From: Calothrix sp. FI2-JRJ7 | GTDB lineage: Bacteria; Cyanobacteriota; Cyanobacteriia; Cyanobacteriales; Nostocaceae | Assembly (NCBI GenBank): GCA_019359675.1 | Contig: JAHHGX010000067.1 | Location: forward strand, 62,001-126,000 | Direction of reading: 5' to 3' | DNA: 64,000 nt | In this document: positions 8,217-17,202 of the stretch, piece by piece | Numbering within the stretch: position 1 is the first letter of the stretch | Layout of the letters: each line of letters begins with the position of its first letter | Notes under the pieces: generated by a model | The model's database searches: none | What the model saw: the letters and a program-made list of their open reading frames with translations, nothing else | Told to the model about the DNA's origin: nothing | Translations under genes and position numbers: made by a program

Positions 8217-9869
8217 TCAATCTTTAGATTTATACTTCTTTTTTCCCCAATTTATTGACTTAGTTGAATCATTTTTATCATTTGCACTTAACGATGCGTC
8301 AGCAGAAGACGAATTTTTTACTTCCTCAGATAGTAAAGCATCTCCTATAGTTAGCTGTTTCACCTTCTGAATGTTACCTTCGCTAACTGCTTCTTTCAAA
8401 TCTCGTTTGAAGTGAGCGTTATCAATTGCTTCTTTTTGTGAGCGTGAGCTTGTCTCAAAGCACTTTAGTAACTCATCGTATATACCCACACGACGCGCGC
8501 GCTTACGAAACTGATACTCGGTATTTAATAGCTTTGCAATTAATTCTAAATGCATAGCATCACCATCACAAATTTCTTCGAGTACTTCCCATTCATCGCT
8601 ACCAAGTAAACTATAGCCAGCACCTGGACGCGGATCTTTAAATTCTTCTCCAGTCACTTCTTTATAAATGCGAGGTAAACTATCATCGAACTCGTGTCTT
8701 TCTTCTAACCAGATACGGCGAATTTCACTTAATTCTTCAAGAGAAATCAAGTTGATTTCATTCATATCTTTGGGAGCATCGTGCCGCAATTGTAACTCAA
8801 TAGTTAAAAGTCTTTTGAGCCAATATTCACGAGCTTCTTTTATATATGGGCCAGGAATTGGTTCTACAGAAATATCCCCTTCTATGTTACGTTCATATAA
8901 TTGTACATTTCCGGTTCTACGCCTAAAATCTCTCCATGAACGGTCTTCATCTTCTACATCTAATTCTCTACGAAGGTCTAAAAGTGGTTGTAACCATTCT
9001 TTCTCTTCGTCGTTGTGAATCATTGCCGAAAGTGAGCTATCTTCGCTTACTAATGTACAAACCCAACATCCAAAACGAGAACTCCCACAACTCGGTGTTG
9101 ATGTATCTACAACCAGTGGACATTCGTTATCAGCACTGGCGCCTCTGTACATATTAAACAAATCCTTGTTACTATAACCCCAAGGATTTTCCCACTGCAT
9201 TAAATAAAGCCAAACTTCATCATTTCGCCAATCTTCAATTGGACTATACACTAAAGAGTTTGGTAAGTTCATATTAGGACTGAGATGGTCGCGAACTCGC
9301 TTTGCTTCCCACTCTTTCATCCGTTTTGCACGTGGAGCGCTTTCTGCTTTCCGAATTCCTAAAACTACAATAGCTTCCCCAAAGGAGCGAATTACATCTC
9401 GGATAAAACGGTTTGATGGGCTAATTTTTAAACGCTCCGTACACCAACGAAATTTCCTCCTTGGTGCAGGATACCCTTTCCCAATTAATCCAACCCAAAA
9501 TGTCTCTTTCCATTCTGGTTGTAACAAATGAGGTTCCATTGGCATTTGTTGTGAGTGAGCAGCGACTTTGATTTGCTCTAAAGATTTGCGTACCCAATTG
9601 GAAACATAAGGATTTTCTACAAGAGTATCTGTTGTAATTACGTGTATGGTTTTTTTACGTTTTTCTAGTGGAAGTTGGGCTATAGCATTCCATATTAACT
9701 GTAAAGTCGCAGTACTATCTTTGCCACCACTATAACCAAGACACCAGGGTACAGCGTCTAAGCAGTATAAATCTTGAATTTCTTTTGTTAGAGCTTGAAC
9801 ATCTTCGATAAATTCTGGTAATCCACGCTTTTGCTGACCTTTACTGTCTGCTGTTTTTACTTTTGCCAT
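8217..9869 (-). CDS. dndC: DNA sulfur modification protein DndC (PAPS-reductase-like sulfurtransferase)
   Basis: The 550-residue protein has the ATP-pyrophosphatase loop GYSGGKDSTATLQLIW (SGGKDS at 47-52) and RRKFRWCTERLKI, followed by ECPLVVDTSTPSCGSSRFGCWVCT. The clustered cysteines match the iron-sulfur-binding region of DndC. DndC activates the DNA backbone with ATP and helps insert sulfur delivered by a cysteine desulfurase (DndA or IscS). No dndA is adjacent, so a housekeeping IscS probably supplies sulfur. The C-terminal 70 residues are low-complexity and polar (SSSADASLSAND). It is the first gene of the minus-strand dndC-dndD-(Panacea)-dndE-toxin run and is divergent from the DGQHR gene at 10151. 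Confidence 0.93.
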   Translation of the reverse strand: MAKVKTADSKGQQKRGLPEFIEDVQALTKEIQDLYCLDAVPWCLGYSGGKDSTATLQLIWNAIAQLPLEKRKKTIHVITTDTLVENPYVSNWVRKSLEQIKVAAHSQQMPMEPHLLQPEWKETFWVGLIGKGYPAPRRKFRWCTERLKISPSNRFIRDVIRSFGEAIVVLGIRKAESAPRAKRMKEWEAKRVRDHLSPNMNLPNSLVYSPIEDWRNDEVWLYLMQWENPWGYSNKDLFNMYRGASADNECPLVVDTSTPSCGSSRFGCWVCTLVSEDSSLSAMIHNDEEKEWLQPLLDLRRELDVEDEDRSWRDFRRRTGNVQLYERNIEGDISVEPIPGPYIKEAREYWLKRLLTIELQLRHDAPKDMNEINLISLEELSEIRRIWLEERHEFDDSLPRIYKEVTGEEFKDPRPGAGYSLLGSDEWEVLEEICDGDAMHLELIAKLLNTEYQFRKRARRVGIYDELLKCFETSSRSQKEAIDNAHFKRDLKEAVSEGNIQKVKQLTIGDALLSEEVKNSSSADASLSANDKNDSTKSINWGKKKYKSKD

Positions 9870-10150
9870 ATGAGTTCCCTATCTAACACAAAATTACACC
9901 TCACAAATAAAGTCCGCGCGACCGAAGCGGACTTAACAAGTGTCAAACTAATATCACTTATTATTCTTAGCATTTCTTTACAAAGATAATCCAAAATAGC
10001 TGTAACGTGATTATAACAATTGTTACTGAACATTAAGTAAAAATATTTATAATAAAATATAGCATTATATGGTTTTTAAAAACTACACTACAGACATATA
10101 ATTGTTAAAAAATTTGACTATTATGTCAACCCTAGTTTTTAAAAATTCAT
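9870..10150. promoter_or_regulatory. Divergent control region between dndC and second DGQHR gene
   Basis: An inverted repeat AAGTCCGC (9910-9917)/GCGGACTT (9927-9934) lies in the dndC leader. Two related palindromic A/T tracts, GTTTTTAAAAAC near 10072 and AGTTTTTAAAAATT near 10132, precede the DGQHR start. DndB homologues are known to bind their own divergent promoter in other bacteria; these dyads are candidate operators by inference only. Confidence 0.45.
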
Positions 10151-11746
10151 ATGGGCGCCAGAACATCTAAGCAAGTTAAGGATACTACAGGTTCTTACTC
10201 ATTGGGAGGAACCACCGATAAACAGGTGCTTTCTCAACTCCTCGATGAGTGTTTCGACAATAAGAATCAAATTCCAGTGCAAAAAGTTGAAATGGGTGGT
10301 ACAGAAGCATATGTAGGCTCTGTTACTCTCGAATGGTTTGCGAACCGAGTTAACTTTGCTTCATATTTACCTTTGCTTCGTCACAAGTATAATCCTCAAA
10401 CAGGCAATATCGAGATAGATGCCGAAAGTATCGACGAAATTCAACAGCGTCCTATCGACTGGTCACGTCAATCAGCTTTAGTACAATACCTTGCATCGCG
10501 TAAGCACCATAAGTTTCCGCCAGTTTTGGTAGTTGTCAACCAACCTTGGGTAGACATTCCCCACGCAGAAGAGTGGGATAACAAAGGAAAAGCTAGAAGG
10601 TCTGCTATAGAATTTACCCCATTGGATAGCGGAAACAAATTTGGTTTACTCAATATATCTGATGAAGATGTAACTATTTATGCCTTAGACGGGCAGCATC
10701 GTTTAATGGGAGTCCAAGGTTTAATAGAATTACTTTCCGCACGTAAGCTTCAACGTTATAAAAGAGACAAGACTCCTTACGAATCATTTATAACTATTGA
10801 TGATTTAGTCGAACAATTCGACATTTCACAAAGTTACCTAAAAAACATACCACAAGAAAAAATTGGTATCGAGTTTATATCGGCAGTTGGGATTGGAGAA
10901 ACCCGCGAAGAAGCAAGGCAAAGAGTGCGCTCAATTTTCGTCCACGTTAACCTAATGGCAGTACCTTTAACCAAAGGTCAGCTGACACAGCTAGATGAAG
11001 ATGATGGTTTCTCTATTGCCGCAAGAAAAATAGCTGTTACCCATCCCTTATTAGAACAACGTGAGGATAGAAAAGCGCGCGTAAATTGGAATAGCGCAAC
11101 AGTTGCCACAAAATCTACAGTCTTGACAACGCTGCAAGCACTCAAAGAAATGTCAGAGCGCTACTTAGGGCAGAAATATCCACATTGGAAACAAGAAAAA
11201 GGTTTAGTCCCCAAACGTCCTGAGAGCGATGAATTGTCCGAGGGAATTGCTGAGTTTCATAAGCTGTTTGATTATTTAGCCAGTCTATCGAGCTATAAAG
11301 TTTTAGAAGAAGAGGACACACCATCACTACGACGCTTTAGCTTCGAGAAAGAGAGTGGAGAGGGAAACATGCTTTTCCGTCCAGTTGGTCAAGTTGCAAT
11401 AGTTCAAGCGCTAGGTGTTTTAGTCTTCAAAAAAGAACTTTCGCTCGAAAAGATTTTTAAAAAGCTTCGCAAATTTGACCGTGAAGGTGGTTTTAGTAAT
11501 ATCGAGTTTCCAAAATCCATATGGTACGGTGTTTTATACGACCCTAACCGCAAGCGAATACTCGTAGCTGGAAAAGACTTAGCAGCAAAACTACTAATAT
11601 ATATTTTGGGTGGAGTCCAAGATTCAGTCGAACGCGCAAAATTACGCTCAAGTCTCGCAAAAGCAAGAACCTTCGAGAATAAAACGATAAATTTTGAAGG
11701 TGATTTTGTAGACTCTAAGGAAGTTGCGCTTCCACCGCTTTTATAG
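10151..11746 (+). CDS. Second DGQHR-domain (DndB-like) protein
   Basis: The 531 residues carry DGQHR at 180-184 in ALDGQHRLMGVQGLIELL, then a conserved VRSIFVHVNLMAVPLTKGQ block that corresponds to the FSTLNRRAKP region of the gene at 2258. Much longer than typical DndB (about 360 residues), it has an N-terminal extension and an inserted middle. Its position, divergent from dndC with a dyad-containing intergenic region, is that expected of a DndB regulator. The alternative is one of the accessory DGQHR proteins that accompany dnd loci. Convergent with Dnd-associated protein 4 at 11942. No clear ribosome-binding site precedes the ATG. Confidence 0.8.
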   Translation: MGARTSKQVKDTTGSYSLGGTTDKQVLSQLLDECFDNKNQIPVQKVEMGGTEAYVGSVTLEWFANRVNFASYLPLLRHKYNPQTGNIEIDAESIDEIQQRPIDWSRQSALVQYLASRKHHKFPPVLVVVNQPWVDIPHAEEWDNKGKARRSAIEFTPLDSGNKFGLLNISDEDVTIYALDGQHRLMGVQGLIELLSARKLQRYKRDKTPYESFITIDDLVEQFDISQSYLKNIPQEKIGIEFISAVGIGETREEARQRVRSIFVHVNLMAVPLTKGQLTQLDEDDGFSIAARKIAVTHPLLEQREDRKARVNWNSATVATKSTVLTTLQALKEMSERYLGQKYPHWKQEKGLVPKRPESDELSEGIAEFHKLFDYLASLSSYKVLEEEDTPSLRRFSFEKESGEGNMLFRPVGQVAIVQALGVLVFKKELSLEKIFKKLRKFDREGGFSNIEFPKSIWYGVLYDPNRKRILVAGKDLAAKLLIYILGGVQDSVERAKLRSSLAKARTFENKTINFEGDFVDSKEVALPPLL

Positions 11747-11941
11747 TAGCGTTTTGGAAATTTATGCACAAAAATAAAATACAAGCGTGAGGAAACGACT
11801 ACTGTGCTTTGGTAAGCAAGTTGCACAGTAGTGTTTCAATGCGTATAACTAAGCTAACCAAAAATTTTTGTTGATAATTTGTTACATATACCGTACTAGT
11901 ATAAACTACTCTCAATATAAACTGTTTCACTCATATATTAT

Positions 11942-12415
11942 TCAAGGTAAAAATCTACTTAAATCAAATTCTCCGTCTGTTCTGTCTTTGCTTGTACGTT
12001 CGTAGCTAAGTAGTAATAATATACGTTCTAAATAGTCTACGGCGCCAAGCACTTCATTTTGGATTATTTCTAGCCCGCCGTTGGCATACTCTTCAAATAT
12101 TTGATTGCGCTGTTTCTCTAACTCTTCTTCGGTTGGTGATAGTATTTCTACATTTTGAGTTTCAACGATTGCTAATAATTTAATTACAACGTCATACCCC
12201 ATTGATATAAATTGCTCTATACGTATCGGCCCTGGTTCTTTTTTAGATACTCCTTCTAAAGGTACGCGCTTTTTGTGCTTGGCGCCTAACGTGGCAGCAA
12301 ATACAACTACATCCGCAAAGGTTTGAAATACCCCTGTTTTACCACCTGCAATAGTTAGAGATTTTACTAATTCGGCTTTATCTTTTGCGATTCTAATTTT
12401 GCCTGTTTCTGTCAT
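11942..12415 (-). CDS. DNA phosphorothioation-associated protein 4
   Basis: The 157 residues match what I recall of the Dnd-associated protein 4 family: IRIAKDKAELVKSLT, FQTFADVVVFAATLGAKHKK and VPLEGVSKKEPGPIRIEQF, then FEEYANGGLEIIQ and the C-terminal LERILLLLSYER. Family function is unknown; members are found with dnd genes. There is no signal peptide or membrane segment. It is the last gene of the minus-strand helicase operon, 242 bp after the broken Uma2 gene, with an inverted repeat (12448-12515) in the gap. Confidence 0.8.
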   Translation of the reverse strand: MTETGKIRIAKDKAELVKSLTIAGGKTGVFQTFADVVVFAATLGAKHKKRVPLEGVSKKEPGPIRIEQFISMGYDVVIKLLAIVETQNVEILSPTEEELEKQRNQIFEEYANGGLEIIQNEVLGAVDYLERILLLLSYERTSKDRTDGEFDLSRFLP

Positions 12416-12447
12416 AAATTTGGTAAGTTGAGATTTTTCGTGCTTTT

Positions 12448-12515
12448 GAGAAACCCGGTTTCTTTTCGTTTCTATTGTGAATTTTTGTGTTCAGTGAGAA
12501 AGAAACCGGGTTTCT
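12448..12515. repeat. Inverted dispersed repeat, AGAAACCCGGTTTCT type
   Basis: GAGAAACCCGGTTTCTTT (12448-12465) and AAAGAAACCGGGTTTCT (12499-12515) are inverted copies, each itself palindromic. A single arm recurs at 57601-57615. It sits between the Uma2 pseudogene and Dnd-associated protein 4. Confidence 0.8.
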
Positions 12516-12542
12516 GTGAGCTTTGCTCGTATAGCCTACCCT

Positions 12543-13181
12543 TTAGGGTGTAGGTGGTGTAGGTGTAATTAACGGTTCAAATAAATATTGAATTTCAATT
12601 TCAACATCGGGATAAGCAACCAGCGATAGTTTGGCATTTTTATCTAAAACAGTTTGTTACATATAGTTGTCTTTTTCTGGTTCGCGAAACACATACATTT
12701 GTTGAGATTTAACATCTATAACAAAATATTCTGGTATTTTGGCTTTAGCGTAAGTACGTGCTTTTGTTTTGCGGTCTTTATTGAAAGTTCTGTCTGCGAC
12801 TTCTACAAGCAAGTAAATATCTTCTGATGCAGGATGAGCAGTAGCGTATCCTTGAGGGTCGATGCGAACAACTGCTACATCTGGTTCAGGTTCTGAGTTA
12901 GGACGTAAAGTTACTGGCGCCTGCACTCTAATAGTTGCCTTTTGTCTTAACAAATCCCTAATATAATCTGATGATATTTGTGTAATTGAAGCATGTGGAG
13001 GTTTGTGGGCAGTCATCTGTATAATTTGACCTTCGAGTAATTCTACTTTGTGTTTTTCCGTAATAATTTCAGCGTCAATCATGCGGTGGTAGTCTTCTAC
13101 AGTCCACAAATGTAAACTTGTTTCTGGTGCTGTATCTACTGCTGTAGCTGAAACATCCCCAAATGCTTTACTGACCATCAC
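12543..13181 (-). pseudogene. Uma2-family endonuclease-like gene with in-frame nonsense codon
   Basis: The frame from 13181 encodes Uma2 motifs: WTVEDYHRMIDAEI, KVELLEGQIIQMTAHKPPHA, the PEPDVAVVR strand with conserved Asp, LLVEVADRTF with conserved Glu, and YAKAKIPEYFVIDVKSQQMYVFREP. It stops at TAA 12657-12659 after DNYM. The same frame then continues QTVLDKNAKLSLVAYPDVEI and further to a stop at 12543, which is the usual Uma2 C-terminal strand. A CAA-to-TAA change would explain this. Loss of about 37 residues may or may not abolish function. The start overlaps the ATPase gene end by 14 bp, implying co-transcription with the helicase operon. Confidence 0.8.
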
Positions 13182-15243
13182 GGTTAACCTCTATTATTTC
13201 GGTATACTCGAATTCGTTGGGACTTTGCCTAACTAAAGGATATCGAATTCCTCCAAGTTCTATATAATCTTGTTCGCAGTCGGGTTTAGATGAGTGGTAA
13301 GTTAAAACGTATTCTTTTCCTACGCGGTTTGCTATTTCTTCTTGCAGTTCTCCTCTCCACTGGGTTTTTGTTACTAGCACCACTAGTTGGTTCGCCATTT
13401 CTGGAACTATTTTTGCTATATGGCGCCGTGATATCTCATCTAAGCTACCAAATGGGGAGTCCATAACAATTGGAAAAGTGCTGCTTTCAGGAAGCATTAA
13501 CATTTTTTTCTTTCCGCTCCACTCGCGCACTTTATCGATAATGCTACTAATAAACGAAAGGCTAAGTATTTGATTTTCTCCGGTTGATGCCGCAACGGGC
13601 ATTTCTACACCAAGACTATTTTCCATCAGTGTTAGTTCGTATTTGTCGCTAATTTTTGGAATATATGGCGCCGGAGATATAGCGCTAAATATCTCTTGAA
13701 CCCGTTTTTCGAGCGAATAACGAAAATGATTCTCTTGCCGTGTTTTTACTTCGCTCAACCTGTCGATGGCATCAGTAGTGGCGCCAATACGACGCTGTGC
13801 CAGCAGTTGCCGTTCTTCGTTCAGCTTTTGCTTGATTATTTGTTTATTCAAATCATCTAACTCAGCATTTAATGTCTCTGTTTGCTGCTGGTTGCGGCCT
13901 TGTTCAAAAATTAACTCAGAAATCTTCGCTTCAATATCATCTACACGCTGTTCAATATCGCGAATTTCTTCACTTGGGTTTTTTCGCAGCTTTTCCTTAA
14001 TTTCAAGCAATTCTGATTCAACTTGGGCCAGTGTTTGCCTAGCCTCATTAATCCTAACTTGCTCTGCATCTACTTCTTGCCAAAATGACACTGCTTGCTT
14101 GTCAATTTCATCAACTTGTGCAGTCATGCGAATAGCTGTTTCCTCTACTGTAGAAGAACCTGCTTTTTCTAACCAATGTTCAACATGTTTACGCGCTTGA
14201 CTATGTTCGTGTAAATAACTACCACAAATGCATTTGCTACCATTGAGTAAACTAATTACAAATTCGCGCGATATTCCCGACTTGAAGCCACCAGAATCTT
14301 TGAGGTTCTCAATAATATTACGGAATTTTATATTAGTTTCTGAAAGTAATACACTATAACCTTGATTAGAGATATACCGCTGTAAGTTATCTTTACTTTT
14401 CGCCAACTGCTTTTGTAACGAGTCTTTCTGTGATTCCAAATGTTGGCGTCGTTCTTGCAACTCCTTAACAGCACTCAGTTCACGCAAGCGACTACTAACT
14501 TCTTGCCTAAATGTATTTTGATATTCTATCTCTTGCTGAATTTCAACAGAACGCTTACTAATTGCCTCAACCTGAGACTCAATATTACTCTGCTGCTTAA
14601 GTAACTTCTTAATTTCCAAATCCCCAATAGCGCGTAGTTCACCTTCCAACGAGCGTTTCGCTTCTGCCAAATGCCTTATTGAACGGTTTATTACCTCTAC
14701 TCCCAAAAGCATTTTCGTAGCTTCGGCAATTTCAGCTTTCTTGTCATTACGAACAATCTTCTCTATCCGTTCACCGTCAAAAAAGAAATATTGATGCAAA
14801 CTACAAGGCAAAATTTGATTAATAATATCCTCTGGATGTTGGTCAGGGACAAACCAGCGTCCATCATCCCCTGTCACCAACATAAACATATCAGTCTTAC
14901 CCGCTTCCACATCAAACTCGGTTCTATATACCCGACACTGACGTTTGGCACGGTAGCGCTTACTGTCGTGTTCCCAAGTAATTTCTACATAACAATCTAC
15001 AGCTTGCCCAACAGAAGCTTCTGCAACCGCGCGTTTATTCACCAACTGTTCTGCCGACGCAAAAGCAGCACTAAATTTTTCATAAAGCACCCAAGTAAAC
15101 CCATTTAATAAACTCGTCTTCCCAACACCATTATTTCCATGAAATACTGTCGTATTTTTTACTTCGTCAACCGAGAGAAACATTTCTGGTGTTTTACCAT
15201 AAAACGAGCGAAAGTTACAAAGACTTATCGATATCAGCTTCAT
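13168..15243 (-). CDS. DndD/Rad50-like SMC-family ATPase with CxC hook
   Basis: The 691 residues have Walker A GNNGVGKT at 36-43, YFFFDGERIEKIV about residue 152, long coiled coils either side of a hook motif SKCICGSYLHEH (Cys 338 and 340), then ASTGENQILSLSFISSII as the signature and PIVMDSPFGSLDEISRRH as Walker B/D-loop. It is a paralogue of DndD, but the C-x-C hook resembles Rad50-type zinc-hook dimerisation, absent from the other DndD here. It overlaps the 72-residue gene by 4 bp (ATGA) and follows the helicase, so I infer a restriction or DNA-end-processing role within the Dnd system. A second modification ATPase is the alternative. Confidence 0.8.
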   Translation of the reverse strand: MKLISISLCNFRSFYGKTPEMFLSVDEVKNTTVFHGNNGVGKTSLLNGFTWVLYEKFSAAFASAEQLVNKRAVAEASVGQAVDCYVEITWEHDSKRYRAKRQCRVYRTEFDVEAGKTDMFMLVTGDDGRWFVPDQHPEDIINQILPCSLHQYFFFDGERIEKIVRNDKKAEIAEATKMLLGVEVINRSIRHLAEAKRSLEGELRAIGDLEIKKLLKQQSNIESQVEAISKRSVEIQQEIEYQNTFRQEVSSRLRELSAVKELQERRQHLESQKDSLQKQLAKSKDNLQRYISNQGYSVLLSETNIKFRNIIENLKDSGGFKSGISREFVISLLNGSKCICGSYLHEHSQARKHVEHWLEKAGSSTVEETAIRMTAQVDEIDKQAVSFWQEVDAEQVRINEARQTLAQVESELLEIKEKLRKNPSEEIRDIEQRVDDIEAKISELIFEQGRNQQQTETLNAELDDLNKQIIKQKLNEERQLLAQRRIGATTDAIDRLSEVKTRQENHFRYSLEKRVQEIFSAISPAPYIPKISDKYELTLMENSLGVEMPVAASTGENQILSLSFISSIIDKVREWSGKKKMLMLPESSTFPIVMDSPFGSLDEISRRHIAKIVPEMANQLVVLVTKTQWRGELQEEIANRVGKEYVLTYHSSKPDCEQDYIELGGIRYPLVRQSPNEFEYTEIIEVNRDGQ

Positions 15244-15458
15244 TGCACAACACCCTTAATAATTGTCAAAATATCATCACTTATATGACCAAAACTTTTT
15301 CTATCAAGTCGGTTCTTCTCTAACTGCCACACCATTTCGATTATTTTTCTCACTTCTTCGGGCGCCGTGTATATAGGCGCCTGTACATCCTCAATATCGT
15401 CAAAATTATTTTCTGTATTAATTTCTAAATCACTACCCTTATTACTCTGCCTTTTCAT
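15240..15458 (-). CDS. Small conserved-position protein in Dnd helicase-ATPase operon
   Basis: The 72-residue product is not recognised. The N-terminal half is acidic and disordered-looking (NTENNFDDIEDVQAP); the C-terminal half reads as helix (EEVRKIIEMVWQLEKNRLD, then HISDDILTIIKGVVQ). There is no leader or membrane segment. Its stop overlaps the start of the SMC-like ATPase by 4 bp, a strong sign of translational coupling and of a shared complex. It starts 232 bp after the helicase gene. Confidence 0.65.
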   Translation of the reverse strand: MKRQSNKGSDLEINTENNFDDIEDVQAPIYTAPEEVRKIIEMVWQLEKNRLDRKSFGHISDDILTIIKGVVQ

Positions 15459-15643
15459 CAGTAATGTTCCTAGATATATTTGATACGATTGTACTTTTTC
15501 GTATCATATTTTTCTATCCGTGAACGTACTGTGTTTAAATTGTCAAGATAATCTTTAGAAACCCTTTCTATATATAGGTTTACACAATTATCATGTAATA
15601 TTAAATACATTTATTTGTTTGTGAAGAAATATCAAAAAAAATG

Positions 15644-15675
15644 AACCCCCTAGCCGAGTGCGCGGAAGGGGGGAT
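15644..15675. repeat. Short C/G-rich hairpin between helicase and 72-residue gene
   Basis: GAACCCCCTAGCCGAGTGCG and the following GGAAGGGGGGATC form a degenerate hairpin of the family seen at 3612 and 47571. It may cause partial termination inside the operon. Confidence 0.55.
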
Positions 15676-15690
15676 CAAAATTGGTTTATT

Positions 15691-17202
15691 TTATATGCTA
15701 AGTAACCCGTAGCGTTTTTGTAGCTCAAGTAATTTAATCCTAGCTTCCCCTGCATTATCAGCTAAATCAGCAAATTCAATAAACCGCTTTAATTCCTTCC
15801 TAAGCAAGTTACGTTCAACTGAAAGCGTATTCCTATCTAAATCTGGTGGTAAAACAATCATATCGAATACCGTTGCCCTTTCTTTTCCAGGGTGTGGACG
15901 TAAAACTCGACCTCGACGCTGGATAAACTGACGAGGATTACTTGAACTCGCGAGTATTACGGCTGTTTGAATAGCAGGAATATCAACACCTTCATCTAAA
16001 CATTTTATTGCGACTAAACCTTGTAGTTCTCCACTTTCAAACTGGCACCGTAATTTTTCTCGTTCAGATAAGGGCGTTTGTGCTGTATATGTAGTAATAC
16101 GATAATTTAATTCAACGCCTAATATTTGAGTAACTGCCCTAAGTTGACTCAAGTCAGATTTCGAGTCCGCTTGAGGAGAACCATCGCCACAGTAAAATAA
16201 TGTATGAGTAGTTTCTCGGCGCCGCTGCATGAGTTCGCGCAATGCGTTAAGCTTATTTTCGGCGGCGCCAACAAGCCTTGCACGCCGCATTAATAGATGT
16301 GTAATATCCTCGTTATTCTCAATATCCGTTAAATCCGCACCCTCTTTGTTCTTAAACAAAAGTTTACGTCCAATTTTCTGCGTAATCTTAGAATACGCAA
16401 TACTTTCTGTCTCAGTTAACTCTACAAGAACTGGATAATATAAATAGTGGACTAATGCCCCTTGTTGAATTGCATCTTTTAATGTAAACTCCGGCTGAAT
16501 AACTGCCCCAAAGTAGCTAAGTAAAGATTGAGTACCGTCATCATCGTAATATCTTTCGGGTGTCGCTGAAAGTCCTAACCGTAATCCCACTTGCCGAGGT
16601 AGACTTTCTTCCACTTTCGAGGCGCCTAAATTATGCGCTTCATCTCCAATAATTAAAGTACGTTCAGGTAAATATCTAAGCTGTGATTGAAAACTGTCTG
16701 TGTTTAAAGTCGAGTTAGTCGTAATTATAGTTAAAAATTCTTGCGTGCCTGAATGTATATTATAAAGCTGTGTTGTTAGCTGACTTTGCCAAGTGCTTAC
16801 ACTTTCAAAAGCTAATATCGGCTGTAAGTTAAATTTTTCACATTCCCGTCCCCACTGCGTCACTAAATGTCGATAAGGACATACTACAAGTAATACTTGA
16901 AGTTTAATTTGTTTGTAAAGTTCACAGGCTATTGATAATGCAGTAATAGTCTTACCGCTACCTGTCGCCATTTTCAATGTACCCCGACCATTACTTTTAA
17001 ACCAGTTGGTAATCGCTTGGGTTTGATATGAACGTAATACCAACCATGATGGTATATGCGGGCGCCCAGGTGATGGTTTTACGTGGTAGTTGTTGGTTGA
17101 CTCCCTGACGGAACGAAATAATTTTTTCGTTGAAAGTTGAAATGTATTAGATAAGTTAATTTGCCCAGATGTTTTTTCTACCCTGGTTTTGGTTAGATAC
17201 AT
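15691..17202 (-). CDS. DNA phosphorothioation system restriction enzyme-type SF2 helicase
   Basis: The 503-residue superfamily 2 helicase shows LRSYQTQAITNWF (Q-like), motif I MATGSGKT at 78-85, motif II GDEAH at 186-190, motif III LSATP, then LVAIKCLDEGVDIPAIQTAVIL and motif VI QFIQRRGRVLRP. This resembles the family of helicases described as the restriction enzyme of dnd loci. The fold is ResIII/Ssl2-like, but I see no nuclease domain, so cutting would need a partner, perhaps the SMC-like ATPase downstream. The N-terminal 45 residues are a non-conserved extension; a later start is possible. It is the first gene of the minus-strand operon. Confidence 0.8.
   Translation of the reverse strand: MYLTKTRVEKTSGQINLSNTFQLSTKKLFRSVRESTNNYHVKPSPGRPHIPSWLVLRSYQTQAITNWFKSNGRGTLKMATGSGKTITALSIACELYKQIKLQVLLVVCPYRHLVTQWGRECEKFNLQPILAFESVSTWQSQLTTQLYNIHSGTQEFLTIITTNSTLNTDSFQSQLRYLPERTLIIGDEAHNLGASKVEESLPRQVGLRLGLSATPERYYDDDGTQSLLSYFGAVIQPEFTLKDAIQQGALVHYLYYPVLVELTETESIAYSKITQKIGRKLLFKNKEGADLTDIENNEDITHLLMRRARLVGAAENKLNALRELMQRRRETTHTLFYCGDGSPQADSKSDLSQLRAVTQILGVELNYRITTYTAQTPLSEREKLRCQFESGELQGLVAIKCLDEGVDIPAIQTAVILASSSNPRQFIQRRGRVLRPHPGKERATVFDMIVLPPDLDRNTLSVERNLLRKELKRFIEFADLADNAGEARIKLLELQKRYGLLSI

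Noticed and set aside
1-17202. Mobile-element boundaries of the dnd island
   Set aside because: No integrase, transposase, tRNA end or att-like pair could be seen at its edges; the left edge is outside the window.
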